The position numbers were made by a program, and so were the translations under genes. Below are positions 33,136-44,780 of a stretch of DNA of 64,000 nucleotides, one piece after another. The DNA is from Edaphochlamys debaryana (taxonomy: Eukaryota > Chlorophyta > Chlorophyceae > Chlamydomonadales): NCBI GenBank assembly GCA_016858145.1, contig JAEHOE010000016.1:868001-932000 (forward strand). The letters are read 5' to 3'. Below the pieces are notes generated by a model. The model was given only the letters and a program-made list of their open reading frames with translations, did not search any database and was not told where the DNA came from. Numbering within the stretch: position 1 is the first letter of the stretch; every line of letters begins with the position of its first letter.

Positions 33136-36100
33136 TCACTTGCGCATGAAGGCCCGATCGATGCGATCCTTCCACGCCCACAGTAGCGGCCCGCTCCAGG
33201 CCGCGCGGCCCCCACCACCGTTGAGAAGCCACCCCAGGGGCCACTCGGGTCCGTCCCCCTCGGCTCCCTTTCCGTGGGAGCCGGCGGCGGTGCCGGCTTG
33301 GCCGCCCGTGCGACTGGCCACACAGAAGCGGTCTCCTGTGTCAGTGGTAGGGTAGGTGGGCAGGTGAGCGCTTGGGCAAACGGAGTGTGTGGGCTTTTGA
33401 AGCTGATCACAACGCGGCAAGGAGCCGCATTATCATGGTCATGTGGGCCCCGGGTCGGTCTCACCCATGCTGATGAGGGCCAGGGCGGTGCGCTGGGGCA
33501 CGAAGGGCTGCAGCGGACGGCCCTGGAGCAGGGCCATGACATTGGCAGCCAGGGGCGGGCCCTGCGGATGGAGTGGGGCGGCAAGCTGGGTGACAAAGTG
33601 CCCAACAGCAGGTGTGCGGTATGAAAGCGGGGCTAGACGAGCGTGCAGGCGCCAGGGCGGTGTGGGGGCTGAGTTTTTACCACAGGGGTCCGGTGGTTGA
33701 CAGATCAGTGCCTTGCTGACGAAGATGCAAGCCAGGGGTGAGCTGTACGGTACGGCAGCCACGTGCCAGTGCCTCACCTGCCGTACGGCATACACGCCGG
33801 CCTTGGGGCGCGGGTGCCGGGCGCTTGAGGCCACATCGCCAGCCGCAAAGACCTGTGGCAGTTCCCGGCGGAGGCGATAGGGGGGTAAAGGGGGCTCTGG
33901 GATGTGCGCTACGTGCATTAAACGCAAGGCCAAGTCGTTGCGCAAGACCCACACCCATTGCGCCCATGTGGGGTGTCGCCGCCTCCTAGCGCCTCACCTC
34001 CGCCGGCCCGCCCTCGCACTGCATCGTCTCCGTTATGGAGATGAAGCCGTCCCGGTCTGCGGCAGCGAATGGCGGGGCCGGGCTGATGGCGGGGCAGGGC
34101 AATGTGCCAGCTGCACACCCCTTGCGCCCCCACCCCTACCCCTGCCCAAACCAAAGGAACAGCTTCTCGGCTCATTTACGGCATGTTAAGCCGAGGCAAC
34201 GTTCCTGCAGGCCGTACTCGCCGCTCCTGTTCGTCTTCACTCACACGACCTTAGGCCCTTGCACGCCTCCATCACCCGCCCCTCACCCGTGGGCAGACCC
34301 GTGTCGCGGAGCCACGCCGCGGGGGCAGCCGCGGTGCACCTGCGGGAGGGGGAGGGGGAGGGGGAGGGGGCTATGGAGGACGGCGGCACCCGGCGCAGCT
34401 CCCTCGACCACCCATCCATCGCCCGCTGCTCAACAACTACCACTGCGCCCTGCTCCGGCCTTTGGGTTAGCCGTCCGCCTCGAGCCTCCCGCCCCCTGCC
34501 CCTCGCGCCCCGCCCCTGAGACGCTCTCCCGCTTCTCAGATTCAAACACCCCTCCCGCCCCCGACCCCGCAAGCGCCCCGCCCACCAGAGACACTCGTCG
34601 TACGGCACACGCGCACCGCCCGCCAGCATCAGCTCCGTGGGCTCCACCCTGCGCAGCGCCGCACCGTGAGGGGCGCGGTTGGGTCGACGCGAGTACAGCG
34701 CGTCGCGGCTGGCATGGGGGGTTATATTTCACGGATTGCACCTCAGAGTAACCTCCCAGTATGACGCATGCCGAGGGATCCGACCCAGCACCCTCGGGTG
34801 CAGCCCCTGCCACCCGCCAGTGGTCCTTCTTTGCTGTGCCGTGCCGTGCCGTGCCGTACGGCACTGTGCTGTGCTGCCACGTGAGCGCTTTGCTTGCGGT
34901 GCCGTGCGGTGCCGTGCCGCACCTGGCCACTGCGTCGCCCTCCAGCACGGCCACCCGCCGCTCCGCCAGCAGCCGCCGCACGAGGCGCCGCACGTGCGGG
35001 GGGTGGCCCGCGAGCAGGCCCCCGCGGCACACCAGGCTGCGAGCGGGGGACGCATGCGCGTGGTGACATGACATGTGGTGACAGGGAGTAAAAAGGAAGA
35101 CATGACAGCAGAGTCGCCCGTACTGGGGTTCCCCTCCCGGCTTGCCTGACCTCCACGTCGCCCACGGCCTCCTGCCGCCATCCGCCCTTGCGCCGCTCCG
35201 CCTGGCACCGGGGAGAAGGAGGGGCGGGGCTAACGACGTGCTGGTGCAACGGCGCACAGCCCGAAGCGCACGCAAGACCCTGCAGAACACGTGTCTGGCC
35301 GTACGTCCCCTACGACGCAGGACACCCCTACGCCGGCCCCCGGAGTGAGTCATGGTCCTGCCAGGCCACCCGATGTCACAAGTGCTTGTCGCCGCCTCAA
35401 AGCGGAACACACACTTTGTTCCCAGATCTGCACATTCCGGTCCCTTTCCCGCCGCGCATCGCTGTCACTCACGTCCAGGCGGTACCGTACCGCCGCCGCC
35501 AGCTCCACGCCGCCTGCGCCCCCGCCCACCACCGCCACACGCAGCAGCGGCCCGGCGTCGGCCTTGCCCGCAGCGGACTCAGCGGCGGCGGCGGCCGCGG
35601 CGGCAGCTTGCCTGCAGCCGCGGTGGAGAGGTAGAATGGTGGGCGGGGGCGCTTGAAGTTTAGCTTGCAGACAATGGTCAGCAGCTGGTATCGAGCACAA
35701 CATCGGCTGATCATCCCATCACAAGCCGCGCAGGCAACGTGAGTTTTGTACCGGCTGGCACTTCCTTTGCCAGCACCGCAAGGCCAAGCTTTGACACTCC
35801 CTGGAAAGTCAGGTTGGGATATTGGAGGGTCGGGTCAACGCCTAGGCTCAGGGAGCCGTGGCGGCTGAGGCGTCTTTTTACTTGCTCACGGGCCCTCCAT
35901 CCGGACTAGGGTACCACAGGCCACTCGGACTCCTGCCTGCCTACTCCACATAGTGGCTGCACTCCCAATTCTCTTAACCCACACCTGAAGCGCTCGAGCA
36001 GGGCCTCGTATCGCTGCACGAAGCTGCGGCGTGAGGTGTTGAGAGGAAAGGGGAAGTGAAGGAGATCTGGATGCATGCGAGTCATGTGGGGGCCGGGGGT

Positions 36101-37347
36101 CCATAAACTGTACCCCTTCCACCGGTATCACTGGGACGCAGCTCCGCCCCGGCGCGCCCCAAGACTTGCTCAACGCCCCCACCGAGCCCAGCGCTCTCAC
36201 CCGCTCCCCGTGTGCCCCCTGCCGTGATACCGTACGGCAAGCCCACCTGTCGATTGGCTTCACAGGCGTTGCCAGCGTGGCCGCCCCCGGCACCCCCGAG
36301 CTCCCCGGCGTGATGCCGATGTCAATCGACAGTACGTCGTACGGCACACGCTCCTGCGAGGATTCTTCAAATGGCTGCTGCTGCTCCTGCCGCTGCTGGG
36401 TTGATGCTTCCCCGCTTGCAGTGTCGCAGCCGCTGGATGCGCTGTTGCCGATGAGAATATGGCGAGACTGAGGGGCCAAGCACAATAGATGGGAGGGCCG
36501 GGTGCGTCACTTGTGGCTCCGTATTCTGGCAAGGCATCTTGACAGGGCCGGAAGACACCTTGGGCCATTTGGTGCTGCCCCACAGTCTGCCGCCCGCCCA
36601 GCCACCAACACACGCACACAGCTGCAGGCCCGGAACTAAAGCTCATGTGGCGAATCACAAGCCCGTCAGGCGTAGCGTACCATGTATCCATCGGCTTTCG
36701 CATGGAGGCCAGCCCCAGGGCCATGGGCAGGCATGACGCCCTCCCCCAGCTCCCTTCTGCAAGCCCGCCCCGATTCCTCCACGTGTACGGCATGTACGGC
36801 GCACCTGGACGTCCAGGCCGGTGGCCTCGGCGGTGATGAGCCTGGCGCCCGCGTAGGCGGCCATGCTCGCTAGGTCGATGTGGCAGTCGCGGTAGCCATA
36901 GAAGCCGGAAGCCCACCTGGGAGCCGGGAGCGGGGGGCAGGGCGGAAAAGAGGGAACGAATGCCGGAAGAGGCTCAGGACAGAGGTGCGCGTTGAAGCAA
37001 CTGACCTGGATACCGTCAATGCAGAGACCTGGACAACTCCCATGCGGACAGGCCTTCAGAGAGGCGTGTGTGGCCTCACGTCCCTCGTGCGCGGGTCGAC
37101 CTCACCCCGGGAGCATGCCGCTGTAGGGCGTAAACCGGTTGCGGCTGATAAGGGTGAGTCGCAAGCCGTCTCCAGAATCATTGCCGCGAGCGTGGGAAGA
37201 AGCTTCATCCCGGGAGGCCAGAGGCGTGAGCGACGGCTGAAGGGGGGCTGGGGATGGTCTCGGAGATGTCCCACGACCAAGCCGTGCTGCCCCAAACGCG
37301 CGCAGCACCTCGACGTGCGAATGACCTCCACCCAGCAGAACCAGCTC
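33136..37347 (-). CDS. FAD/NAD-dependent oxidoreductase of the SelD-associated type, 5' end unresolved
   Basis: Exons: 37347-37106, 36916-36805, 36467-36247, 36023-35985, 35611-35473, 35201-35146, 35036-34923, 34648-34586, 34339-34287, 34056-33998, 33852-33778, 33561-33465, 33335-33136; 489 residues from the first recognised exon. The first exon holds the FAD-binding GGGHSHVEVLRAFG and FTPYSGMLPG. Then come YDVLSIDIGITPG and PVKPID, the second dinucleotide fold VAVVGGGAGGVELAAAV, PYDECLW, VFAAGDVASSARHP and RPKAGVYAVRQGPPLAANV, ending in a W-x-WKDRIDRAFM block. This is the pyridine nucleotide-disulfide oxidoreductase family often fused N-terminal to selenide-water dikinase (TIGR03169, from memory), related to type II NADH dehydrogenases. 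No SelD half follows: a stop closes the frame after FMRK. The intron after 35146 has a GC donor. Introns carry GTGCC and GGAGGG simple repeats. The start exon and any targeting peptide lie upstream of 37347 and were not found. Confidence 0.87.
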
Positions 37348-38081
37348 CTAGGACGATACAGCGGCACGGTGAGGCTCAGTGACGTATCGTTGCGCATCGG
37401 CGCTGCCCCAGCGGCGAGCAAGGCCGGGATCGCGCCACACTGGTTGGTGCTATTGCCATACCTTTGGCATTAGCATCGTGGTTGTCACTTAAGCGAACTC
37501 GCACAAGCGAAACCTTTACCGACCAACCATGGATGGACCTCACGGACAGCTTGCAAGGGCTGAAGCATGAACGTCTTGCTGAGCAACTATAGAGCGAATA
37601 TGAGGACTGCAAGGTACACAGGTGCATCCGGGGCTGTACCGCCAGGTACAGCAGGCGCCAAGAGGAGGTGTCAAGTCTTCGGGCGCTCACCCTCTGCCCT
37701 TCCGTCTCTGGGACAACACCTTCACTACCCACAGGTTCGGCTCCGTGGGACGTGGGGACGCTTAGGCCTCCGTGGGCGCGCTACTCGCGAACGGGCTCGG
37801 GCGATGACGGGCCAGGAGCGGAGTACGCCCAGCAGCGGCGCACAGGTAATTGACGAGGTACGCTGGGCTTTCTGGGGGCTTTCCTTTGGTGGAGCCGACC
37901 TGCCAGCCCCCTTTGGTGCACCGACGCGCGGAGCAGCCCAGGGTTACTCTAGGGGGACTTTCAGCCTGGAAGCCACTTTCGGCGACCAGGTACCCCGTTC
38001 ACAGGCACAGGCATTCTGCGTCGGCCAACATCATGCGACGCCAAACACCGCGGCACTACGCCCCGTTGTCTATAATAACCC
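37348..38081. other. 5' flank of the oxidoreductase gene and outer flank of the palindrome
   Basis: Should contain the missing first exon of the oxidoreductase. At 38043-38065 it has a copy of the motif core CGCGGCACTACGCCCCG that also occurs in both 305-bp duplicates near 45.3 and 46.1 kb. Confidence 0.45.
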
Positions 38082-38547
38082 CATGCTTGGGCCTTGTAGA
38101 GCATGCCACGGGCAGTGCGGGAAGGGGGTCTTGTGCTCAAAGGTTGCAGGACAGGGATGCACGGTGGGGGGCTGGACTCTGGAGTCAGGAACCGCGGGGC
38201 AAGCAGCACGACTGGGGGCGGCGTTGGCCACAACAGGCCAGAGAGGGGGGGAGCGAGAGCTGGGTCAGGGCCTGCACTAGCTGAGGCCTGACTCGCCTCA
38301 AGGGATCTGCCCCCAGCAGCGAGCGGCTTGGAGTCTCCGGGAGGCCCCTGCGGCTTCCAGCCTCTCTCCTCGCTCTCTCGATTGCTCTGCAGGCCGCCAG
38401 GCCCTGAGGCGCCTCAGGGCGCCTCTGCCTGCGGCTTGGCTGGCGAGCGTCCTCCTCCACCCTCGCACTGGGCTCGCACAGGACGGTGCGTTGGCCGGTA
38501 TTGAGTTGTACCTGTACAGCCAGATTGGCCCATTGTGCATGTCCGAA

Positions 38548-38621
38548 GCTGGCATAGCTCAGTTGGATAGAGCACCCGTTTAGTAAGCGGGAGGTCTCCA
38601 GTTCGAATCTGGATGTCAGCA
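38548..38621 (+). tRNA. tRNA-Thr (anticodon AGU)
   Basis: Full cloverleaf: acceptor GCTGGCA pairs with TGTCAGC (one G-T), D-stem GCTC/GAGC, anticodon stem CCCGT/GCGGG with loop TTAGTAA (AGT at 34-36), T-stem TCCAG/CTGGA with loop TTCGAAT, discriminator A. A and B boxes are intact and there is no intron. Reads ACU (with A34 likely inosine, also ACC/ACA). Confidence 0.92.
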
Positions 38622-39055
38622 TTATTGCTTTTTATGACTGTCCCGCTTCCAATTGGGCCTCGCGAAAGCCTTTTCGCTGCGCACATCGCCCGCTGCGGGA
38701 GGCGTGCGATCCTGCGGAGCGGCGCCTGCGGCTCTGCAGCTACATACTTTGTGCGCACCCACGCCCGCGCTCCATGCCCGCTGCACCCACGCCCACTCTC
38801 CATCCATCCATCACCGGCCCCGACGCGACACCCTGCCGACACAAGCTTGAGCTTACCCTGCCTCACGACGACCTCACACGCGAGCCGTTGCGTTCAAGTC
38901 AGTCAACCCAAATGAACTGGCACACACGCACAACCTCAACCGTGCGGGGATGTGGGCCGAGCGAGGCCGAGACTGCCCCCAGCCGAGGGATTGACCGCGG
39001 CCGTGGGCACACTGAGCACGTTCACCGCTCCAGATACCTAGGGCTTTGCTTGACA

Positions 39056-39654
39056 CAGGGGGGGGGGGTAAAAACATAAGTTCCATACACCACCCCACAA
39101 AAGTTCCGAACCCCCCGACCCCCCCACCCCCCCCCCTTGCCGTACACTGCACACACTGCCGTACATGGACATAATGTAACCCGTTTCCCTCGACTTTTGT
39201 GCCAATCGGCTGCGCTTCGTGTGCGCTACTGCCTTGCGCGTGAACCGGAAGCGTCGATGAGGCTTGGGTCCTGTCCATTGACCATCCCCGCGTCCATGGA
39301 CCACTCTCCGGTACCTTACATCCGCGCTATTCATGCCCTAGGCCTCCTATATGACGAGCTACGGTCATAATAGTACACCTGGACGCCTAGCAGCGGTGGC
39401 AGTGCCGGTCGTGACGTGACCCACGCGCGGACATGCCGACATGTGGCACCCGCAGCCACCCTTCGACCACCAAGTCGTGGTCTGTGGTGCTCAGGCACAC
39501 CCACGGTTCAGCCTCCGCTTGATACCACGCGAAAGGGCCCTTGGCTGCGTCAGACCGCTGTGACAAAAGTTCGGACGGGAGCTGTACTCCTCTTGTCGAG
39601 CTCTCCAAAAGTTAAAGCGTGGTGTATATTTTTACACTTCCTGCCCCCCCCCTG
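39056..39654. mobile_element. Non-autonomous hAT-like DNA transposon, 599 bp
   Basis: Ends are CAGGGGGGGG... and ...CCCCCCCTG, with further inverted similarity (GTAAAAA, ATACACCAC) just inside. It is flanked by direct copies of CTTGACA (39049-39055 and 39655-39661). The right palindrome arm shows the empty site with a single copy. CAGGG-type ends and a 7-8 bp target duplication suggest hAT. No transposase frame. Confidence 0.8.
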
Positions 39655-40033
39655 CTTGACAAGCCCCATGCGACCCATCACAAAGCGTGTGTTGTGCACA
39701 CCACGTCCCCACGACATACGGTGCGGCTTGGTAGCTCGGTACAACATGCGCTGATGGCAACTGGGCGCTCCTTCGCCCCCTCGCCCCCTCGACGCTCTTG
39801 TCGCAGCGCCCAGCACTTTAGAAGCTGCCCCCTCGTGTTGGTGACGCATCGCTGCGTAAGATGTTTGCTGTAACGGCCCCCTGCCACCAGCCCCGCCTCC
39901 GGGGCGCCCGCGGCGGGAGCGGACGGCGCCGTCTCCCTTCCCCACGCCGCCACCCCCGTCACCCCCGCCGCCTCCCCCAGACCCCCACCCGCCTCCCCCA
40001 GACCCCCACCCGCCTCCTCCCTCGCCGCTCCCG

Positions 40034-40721
40034 TCCCCGCTCCTCTTCCTACCATCTCCCGCCTCCTCGTCCTCCTCCTCTCCTCCCGCCGCTCCCTCTC
40101 CCGTCCCCGTCTCCGTCCCCATCTCCCCGGCGCGGAGAAGCAGCGCAGCTTAGACTCGGGCGGGTGGGAGCAGCCAATGGCGAGTGGAGCCGCGACGGAG
40201 CTTCAGGTGGGGGCGAGGTGGGGATGGGGAATTGCCAGGAGTGGACCTCTGGCGCCGCAGCCTGCCGCAGCCGCTCGGAGCTTGGGGCTCAGCACACCAA
40301 CGGGAGGATTGGCGGAACTCACTGCACTGCACACCTCGGTGGCCTTGGCAGCGGGGGCGCACACACTCTCGCTTCGCCTCAGCTCCTCGTTAGGCAGAAG
40401 CTTGTCCCCACCCCACGCGGGCCACAACCCTTGTCTGATCCTCCACATCCCCACGCAGGGCACGCACCCTTGGGCCCCAGTCCAACCACCCGGGTGGGTG
40501 GGGACACTGGTCTACAGCCAATGCCACCCGGGTCACCTGTCCTGCCATGGTAGTGTTGTAGCGTGGCCGGAAGGTAACCGCTCAAGGCCCGGACGGTAGC
40601 ACTCCAGTGCACTGTAAGGAGGAGACGGGGGTGCCGAGGGATGTGGTGGCGGGGGCGGTGGAGGAGGGGAAGGGGCGGGCGGGGGAGAAGTAGGTTGCGG
40701 CGAGGGAGGAGGCAAGTGAGG
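40034..40721. other. Spacer between the palindrome arms
   Basis: About 0.69 kb of unique sequence; C/T-rich then G/A-rich edges continue the simple-sequence ends of the arms. No gene recognised. Confidence 0.6.
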
Positions 40722-42062
40722 CGGGAGCGGCGAGGGAGGAGGCGGATGGGGGTCTGGGGGAGGCGGGTGGGGGTCTGGGGGAGGCGGCGGGGGTGACGGG
40801 GGTGGCGGCGTGGGGAAGGGAGACGGCGCCGTCCGCTCCCGCCGCGGGCGCCCCGGAGGCGGGGCTGGTGGCAGGGGGCCGTTACAGCGAACATCTTACG
40901 CAGCGATGCGTCACCGACACGAGGGGGCAGCTTCTGCAGTCCTGGGCGCTGCGACAAGAGCGTCGAGGGGGCGAAGGGGCGCCCAGTTGCCATCAGCGCA
41001 TGTTGTACCGAGCTACCAAGCCGCACCGTATGTCGTGGGGACGTGGTGTGCACAACACACGCTTTGTGATGGGTCGCATGGGGCTTGTCAAGCAAAGCCC
41101 TAGGTATCTGGAGCGGTGAACGTGCTCAGTGTGCCCACGGCCGCGGTCAATCCCTCGGCTGGGGGCAGTCTCGGCCTCGCTCGGCCCACATCCCCGCACG
41201 GTTGAGGTTGTGCGTGTGTGCCAGTTCATTTGGGTTGACTGACTTGAACGCAACGGCTCGCGTGTGAGGTCGTCGTGAGGCAGGGTAAGCTCAAGCTTGT
41301 GTCGGCAGGGTGTCGCGTCGGGGCCGGTGATGGATGGATGGAGAGTGGGCGTGGGTGCAGCGGGCATGGAGCGCGGGCGTGGGTGCGCACAAAGTATGTA
41401 GCTGCAGAGCCGCAGGCGCCGCTCCGCAGGATCGCACGCCTCCCGCAGCGGGCGATGTGCGCAGCGAAAAGGCTTTCGCGAGGCCCAATTGGAAGCGGGA
41501 CAGTCATAAAAAGCAATAATGCTGACATCCAGATTCGAACTGGAGACCTCCCGCTTACTAAACGGGTGCTCTATCCAACTGAGCTATGCCAGCTTCGGAC
41601 ATGCACAATGGGCCAATCTGGCTGTACAGGTACAACTCAATACCGGCCAACGCACCGTCCTGTGCGAGCCCAGTGCGAGGGTGGAGGAGGACGCTCGCCA
41701 GCCAAGCCGCAGGCAGAGGCGCCCTGAGGCGCCTCAGGGCCTGGCGGCCTGCAGAGCAATCGAGAGAGCGAGGAGGAGAGAGGCTGGAAGCCGCAGGGGC
41801 CTCCCGGAGACTCCAAGCCGCTCGCTGCTGGGGGCAGATCCCTTGAGGCGAGTCAGGCCTCAGCTAGTGCAGGCCCTGACCCAGCTCTCGCTCCCCCCCT
41901 CTCTGGCCTGTTGTGGCCAACGCCGCCCCCAGTCGTGCTGCTTGCCCCGCGGTTCCTGACTCCAGAGTCCAGCCCCCCACCGTGCATCCCTGTCCTGCAA
42001 CCTTTGAGCACAAGACCCCCTTCCCGCACTGCCCGTGGCATGCTCTACAAGGCCCAAGCATG
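40722..42062. repeat. Right arm of large inverted repeat
   Basis: Mirror of 38082-40033 without the transposon insertion. Outer boundary at CATG (42059-42062), after which the flanks diverge. Confidence 0.92.
41520..41593 (-). tRNA. tRNA-Thr (anticodon AGU), second copy
   Basis: Identical to the copy at 38548-38621 on the opposite strand, within the right palindrome arm. All stems and promoter boxes are intact. Confidence 0.92.
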
Positions 42063-43485
42063 CGGCCGGGTCGGGAGCCCCCATCCTCCTCTATCTAGGT
42101 GAGCACCCTGCTTGTACGCCGGTTGACCAGGTCATGCGCAGGCCTCGCACATGCCCCGGATTCATAGCCGCTACTGCCCCGGAACCCCGACAGGGGCCAG
42201 AACCGGGAGTGGAGAGACGACCACGGTGAGGGGCTGCCCAGACGGCTATACCATGGCGACGGCGCCAGGGATACGTAGCCGCCGGATTACTTCCAGCGCA
42301 CCAGCGCCTCGCCTGCCTCGGCCGCCACGACCCCAGCGGCGGCCGCAGGGCATGTCTCCGCATCCCCGGCACCGCGGCCTCGCCAACAGCCGAGGAGCCA
42401 CGCGTGCCGTTACGCCCGGGGCGGAATTCGCCTCCATGAGACATTTTATCAACCGGCTGCTGGTGCAAGCAGAAGCGACGTTCTTCGAGAGCCGGATGCA
42501 CCGCCTCCACCGCCTCAGACAGCTGAGAACGGCGGCGGCAGTGGCACGGGTGGATATGCGAGCAGCACATCCTCGCTAAAGGTCGGCTCCTGCTCATTAA
42601 GCCACCTCAGCTCCGCCCTCGTCCCAGACGCGTCGTGGCTAGGCCCACGGCAAGCTGAACGCCAGCGTCGGCCCAGAGAGCAACGGCTGGGCCGGCGCCG
42701 CACCGTTCCATGCCGCGCTGTTGGCAAGGGCCCTCGCGCGCTCCTGCTGCCGCAGTGCCCGTAATGGCGGCGGCCGCAGCGGCTACGCCGGAAGCAACCG
42801 CGAAGGGCTCTCCCTCTGCAGCTCCTCCTTCTGCCCCGACAGGCTCCTCACGCCACTGCTCGAGTGCTGCCCGGCTACGGAGGCCTACTGGCCCCGCAGT
42901 TCCAGCTCCAGCTATGCATGCTTCTGCTCCAGCCGGGCTTGGCGCTCCGGCTGCCACGACCGCCTGTGAGCCGCAGCCGAGGTGCGCTACCGTGTGCTCA
43001 ACAGCACATCCAGGTCCGCCCAAGCTGTTGCGCCGGTGCCGCTGTGCACGGCAGCCTGGGACTGCGCTGAGCCAGCAGTGGAGGGCGGATGAGGTACAGC
43101 CCCAAGGCGGAGACGCCGTCCGGCGGCAAGACGTGCGTGACGCCAGTTGTACAGGAGCTCCCTCGCGGCGTGAGCGCCCCCGCGATGTGCTGTCGCCAGG
43201 GTCGACCTGGGTCCACGCCCCCAGACGAGCCGTCGCCAGCCTCCGAGCGGGGCCTCCTGACCCCAGCTTCGCCGGCGACTGAAGTGCTGGGGAGGATGAG
43301 CTCCGAGGACGGGCGGGGCTGCTGCGTCGTCACCCGGCACGGGGCCCGTGTACCGCAGAGGCTTGTCAAAGAGGATGCTGAACAAGCGTTCAAGAGTCTG
43401 GGGGCACAGGGCGAAAGAGACTGCTTAATCGCTGAGCCTCAAAATGGCTGCCCACTGCCGCCTGTGCCGCTGTTGGAACTCCGTG
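42063..43485. other. Between palindrome and truncated tRNA; no gene recognised
   Basis: GC-rich, with several long open frames on both strands rich in Ala/Arg/Gly. None shows a family motif or consistent splice sites. It could hold decayed transposon coding sequence, but I see no reverse transcriptase or DDE motif. Confidence 0.4.
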
Positions 43486-43540
43486 ACTGGAGACCTCCCG
43501 CTTACTAAACGGGTGCTCTATCCAACTGAGCTATGCCAGC
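43486..43540 (-). pseudogene. 3'-truncated tRNA-Thr copy
   Basis: Matches the tRNA-Thr genes from the 5' acceptor strand through the D-arm, anticodon arm and first half of the T-stem. The T-loop, second T-stem strand and 3' acceptor are replaced by unrelated sequence, so it cannot fold or be matured. Confidence 0.88.
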
Positions 43541-43850
43541 TGATCAGCAGCTGATCGGACACGCTCACCAGGCCAATCTGGCTATACAGGTACAGCGCAA
43601 CACCGGCCAACGCACCGTCCTGTGCGAGCCCAGTGCGAGGGTGGAGGAGGACGCTCGCCAGCCAAGCCGCAGGCAGAGGCGCCTCAGGGCCTGGCGGCCT
43701 GCAGAGCAGTCGAGAGAGCGAGGAGGAGAGAGGCTGGAAGCCGCAGGGGCCTCCCGGAGACTCCAAGCCGCTCGCTGCTGGGGGCAGGCCCCTTCAAGCA
43801 AGTCAGGCCCCGCCTTGCGCAGGCCCTTCCAGCCAGCTTTCTGTTGTCGA
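43541..43850. repeat. Diverged third copy of the tRNA 5'-flank repeat
   Basis: Same orientation and order as 41594-41870 of the right palindrome arm, with substitutions and a missing GGCGCCCTGA-type duplication. Similarity fades near 43850. Confidence 0.8.
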
Positions 43851-44415
43851 TGCTGCGGCAAGTCGTGCTGCTCGCAACCATTCTTGTACGTCACTGTGCG
43901 TTCCTTATCCTGCCTTATGCACGTATTGCTACTACAGCAAGCGGCATCTCACAGGCCCGTCGCACCTGCTCAGCTGTACCTCAGTCAAGCGCTGGCGCTA
44001 TTTCACGGCCCCAACGCACTGGGCGTTGCGGACCGCTTTCGGGCTCTTCGTACGCAGCGCACGTCACGTGCCGGTGGCCAGCAAGCCCTTGGGAGTTGGC
44101 AGGGGAGGTAACGGGGGGGAGGTAAGTGGGTAGGTCTTGCGTTGCCTAGTGCTATGTGGCCCTTCCAGCTCTGTCACTATCGCTCTCCCAGGCAGGCCGA
44201 CACACACCCGCTCTCAAGTTCCTAGAAGCGCATTGGTGACCCGGTGGCCTGGCAAGCCACGTCCCGCACCCCACAGCCACCTGGGACCGGACCCCCTTGC
44301 CGCCAGCCGTTCCAATATGCCCCCGGTATCCGCGTCACGCTTCCTGGGAGACACACACTTTGCTTAGCCCTGCCCATCTCCCTGCATGCTTCCTGGGAGA
44401 AACCCCACGCCCTAC
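43851..44415. other. No firm gene; probable downstream part of the coiled-coil gene
   Basis: The last recognised coiled-coil exon ends at a donor at 44415, so further exons should lie here on the minus strand. None could be chosen. Confidence 0.4.
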
Positions 44416-44780
44416 CTTGATGCGAGCGATCCGTTGCTCCAGCCTCGTCACCCGCCGAGCCAGCTCCGCAAGCTTGGCCGCTAGGCGCGTACACGTGGCC
44501 TCAGCGTCGGGCGGCAGAGCCAGGGGATCGGGACGGAGCAGCGGCTCCAGGGCTGAGGGCGTTGGATGTGACGGGGGGAAGGCGCGGGTTATGTATGGAG
44601 GAGGTCAACGACGGGCGGGGTGGGGCACATGAACTTGGACGTCAAACCCGACGTGCCAAGAGGTCCTCGTACCAGCCCTGAGCCTGCCGATCTCATGCGA
44701 CAAGTCTGCTTGGCTGGCCGCGAGTTGCTCGTAAACCTCGTCCGCTTCGCCGCGTGCCCTGGCGATAATGGCGCGGCATT
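44416..44780 (-). CDS. Two exons of a coiled-coil protein, both ends unresolved
   Basis: Exon 44780-44673 encodes CRAIIARARGEADEVYEQL, ASQADLSHEIGRLRA. Exon 44552-44416 encodes LEPLLRPDPLALPPD and LAAKLAELARRVTRLEQR. Donor and acceptor consensus and phases (2-1, 2-0) fit. The heptad-like Leu/Ala/Arg pattern indicates a coiled coil. Start and end exons were not found; upstream sequence on this strand (to 45057) is open but has no clear exon. Family unknown. Confidence 0.5.

Larger units (their letters stand above)
38082..40033. repeat. Left arm of large inverted repeat (contains a tRNA gene and a 599-bp insertion)
   Basis: 38082-39055 is the reverse complement of 41086-42062 almost base for base; the only difference I noticed is one 3-bp indel. 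39655-40033 is the reverse complement of 40722-41094 with scattered differences. The interruption 39056-39654 is absent from the right arm. Confidence 0.92.

Noticed and set aside
38185..38866. Open frames of 145-150 residues running through the tRNA gene, mirrored in the other arm
   Set aside because: They are identical in both arms only because the arms are identical, they read across a functional tRNA, and they have no splice or family support.
39550..41103. Pro/Gly/Arg-rich open frames in the palindrome centre
   Set aside because: They come from C/T-rich simple sequence present in both arms; no motif or splice evidence.
42987..43385. Possible retroelement protein on the minus strand
   Set aside because: No reverse transcriptase, integrase or RNase H motif could be found in any frame.
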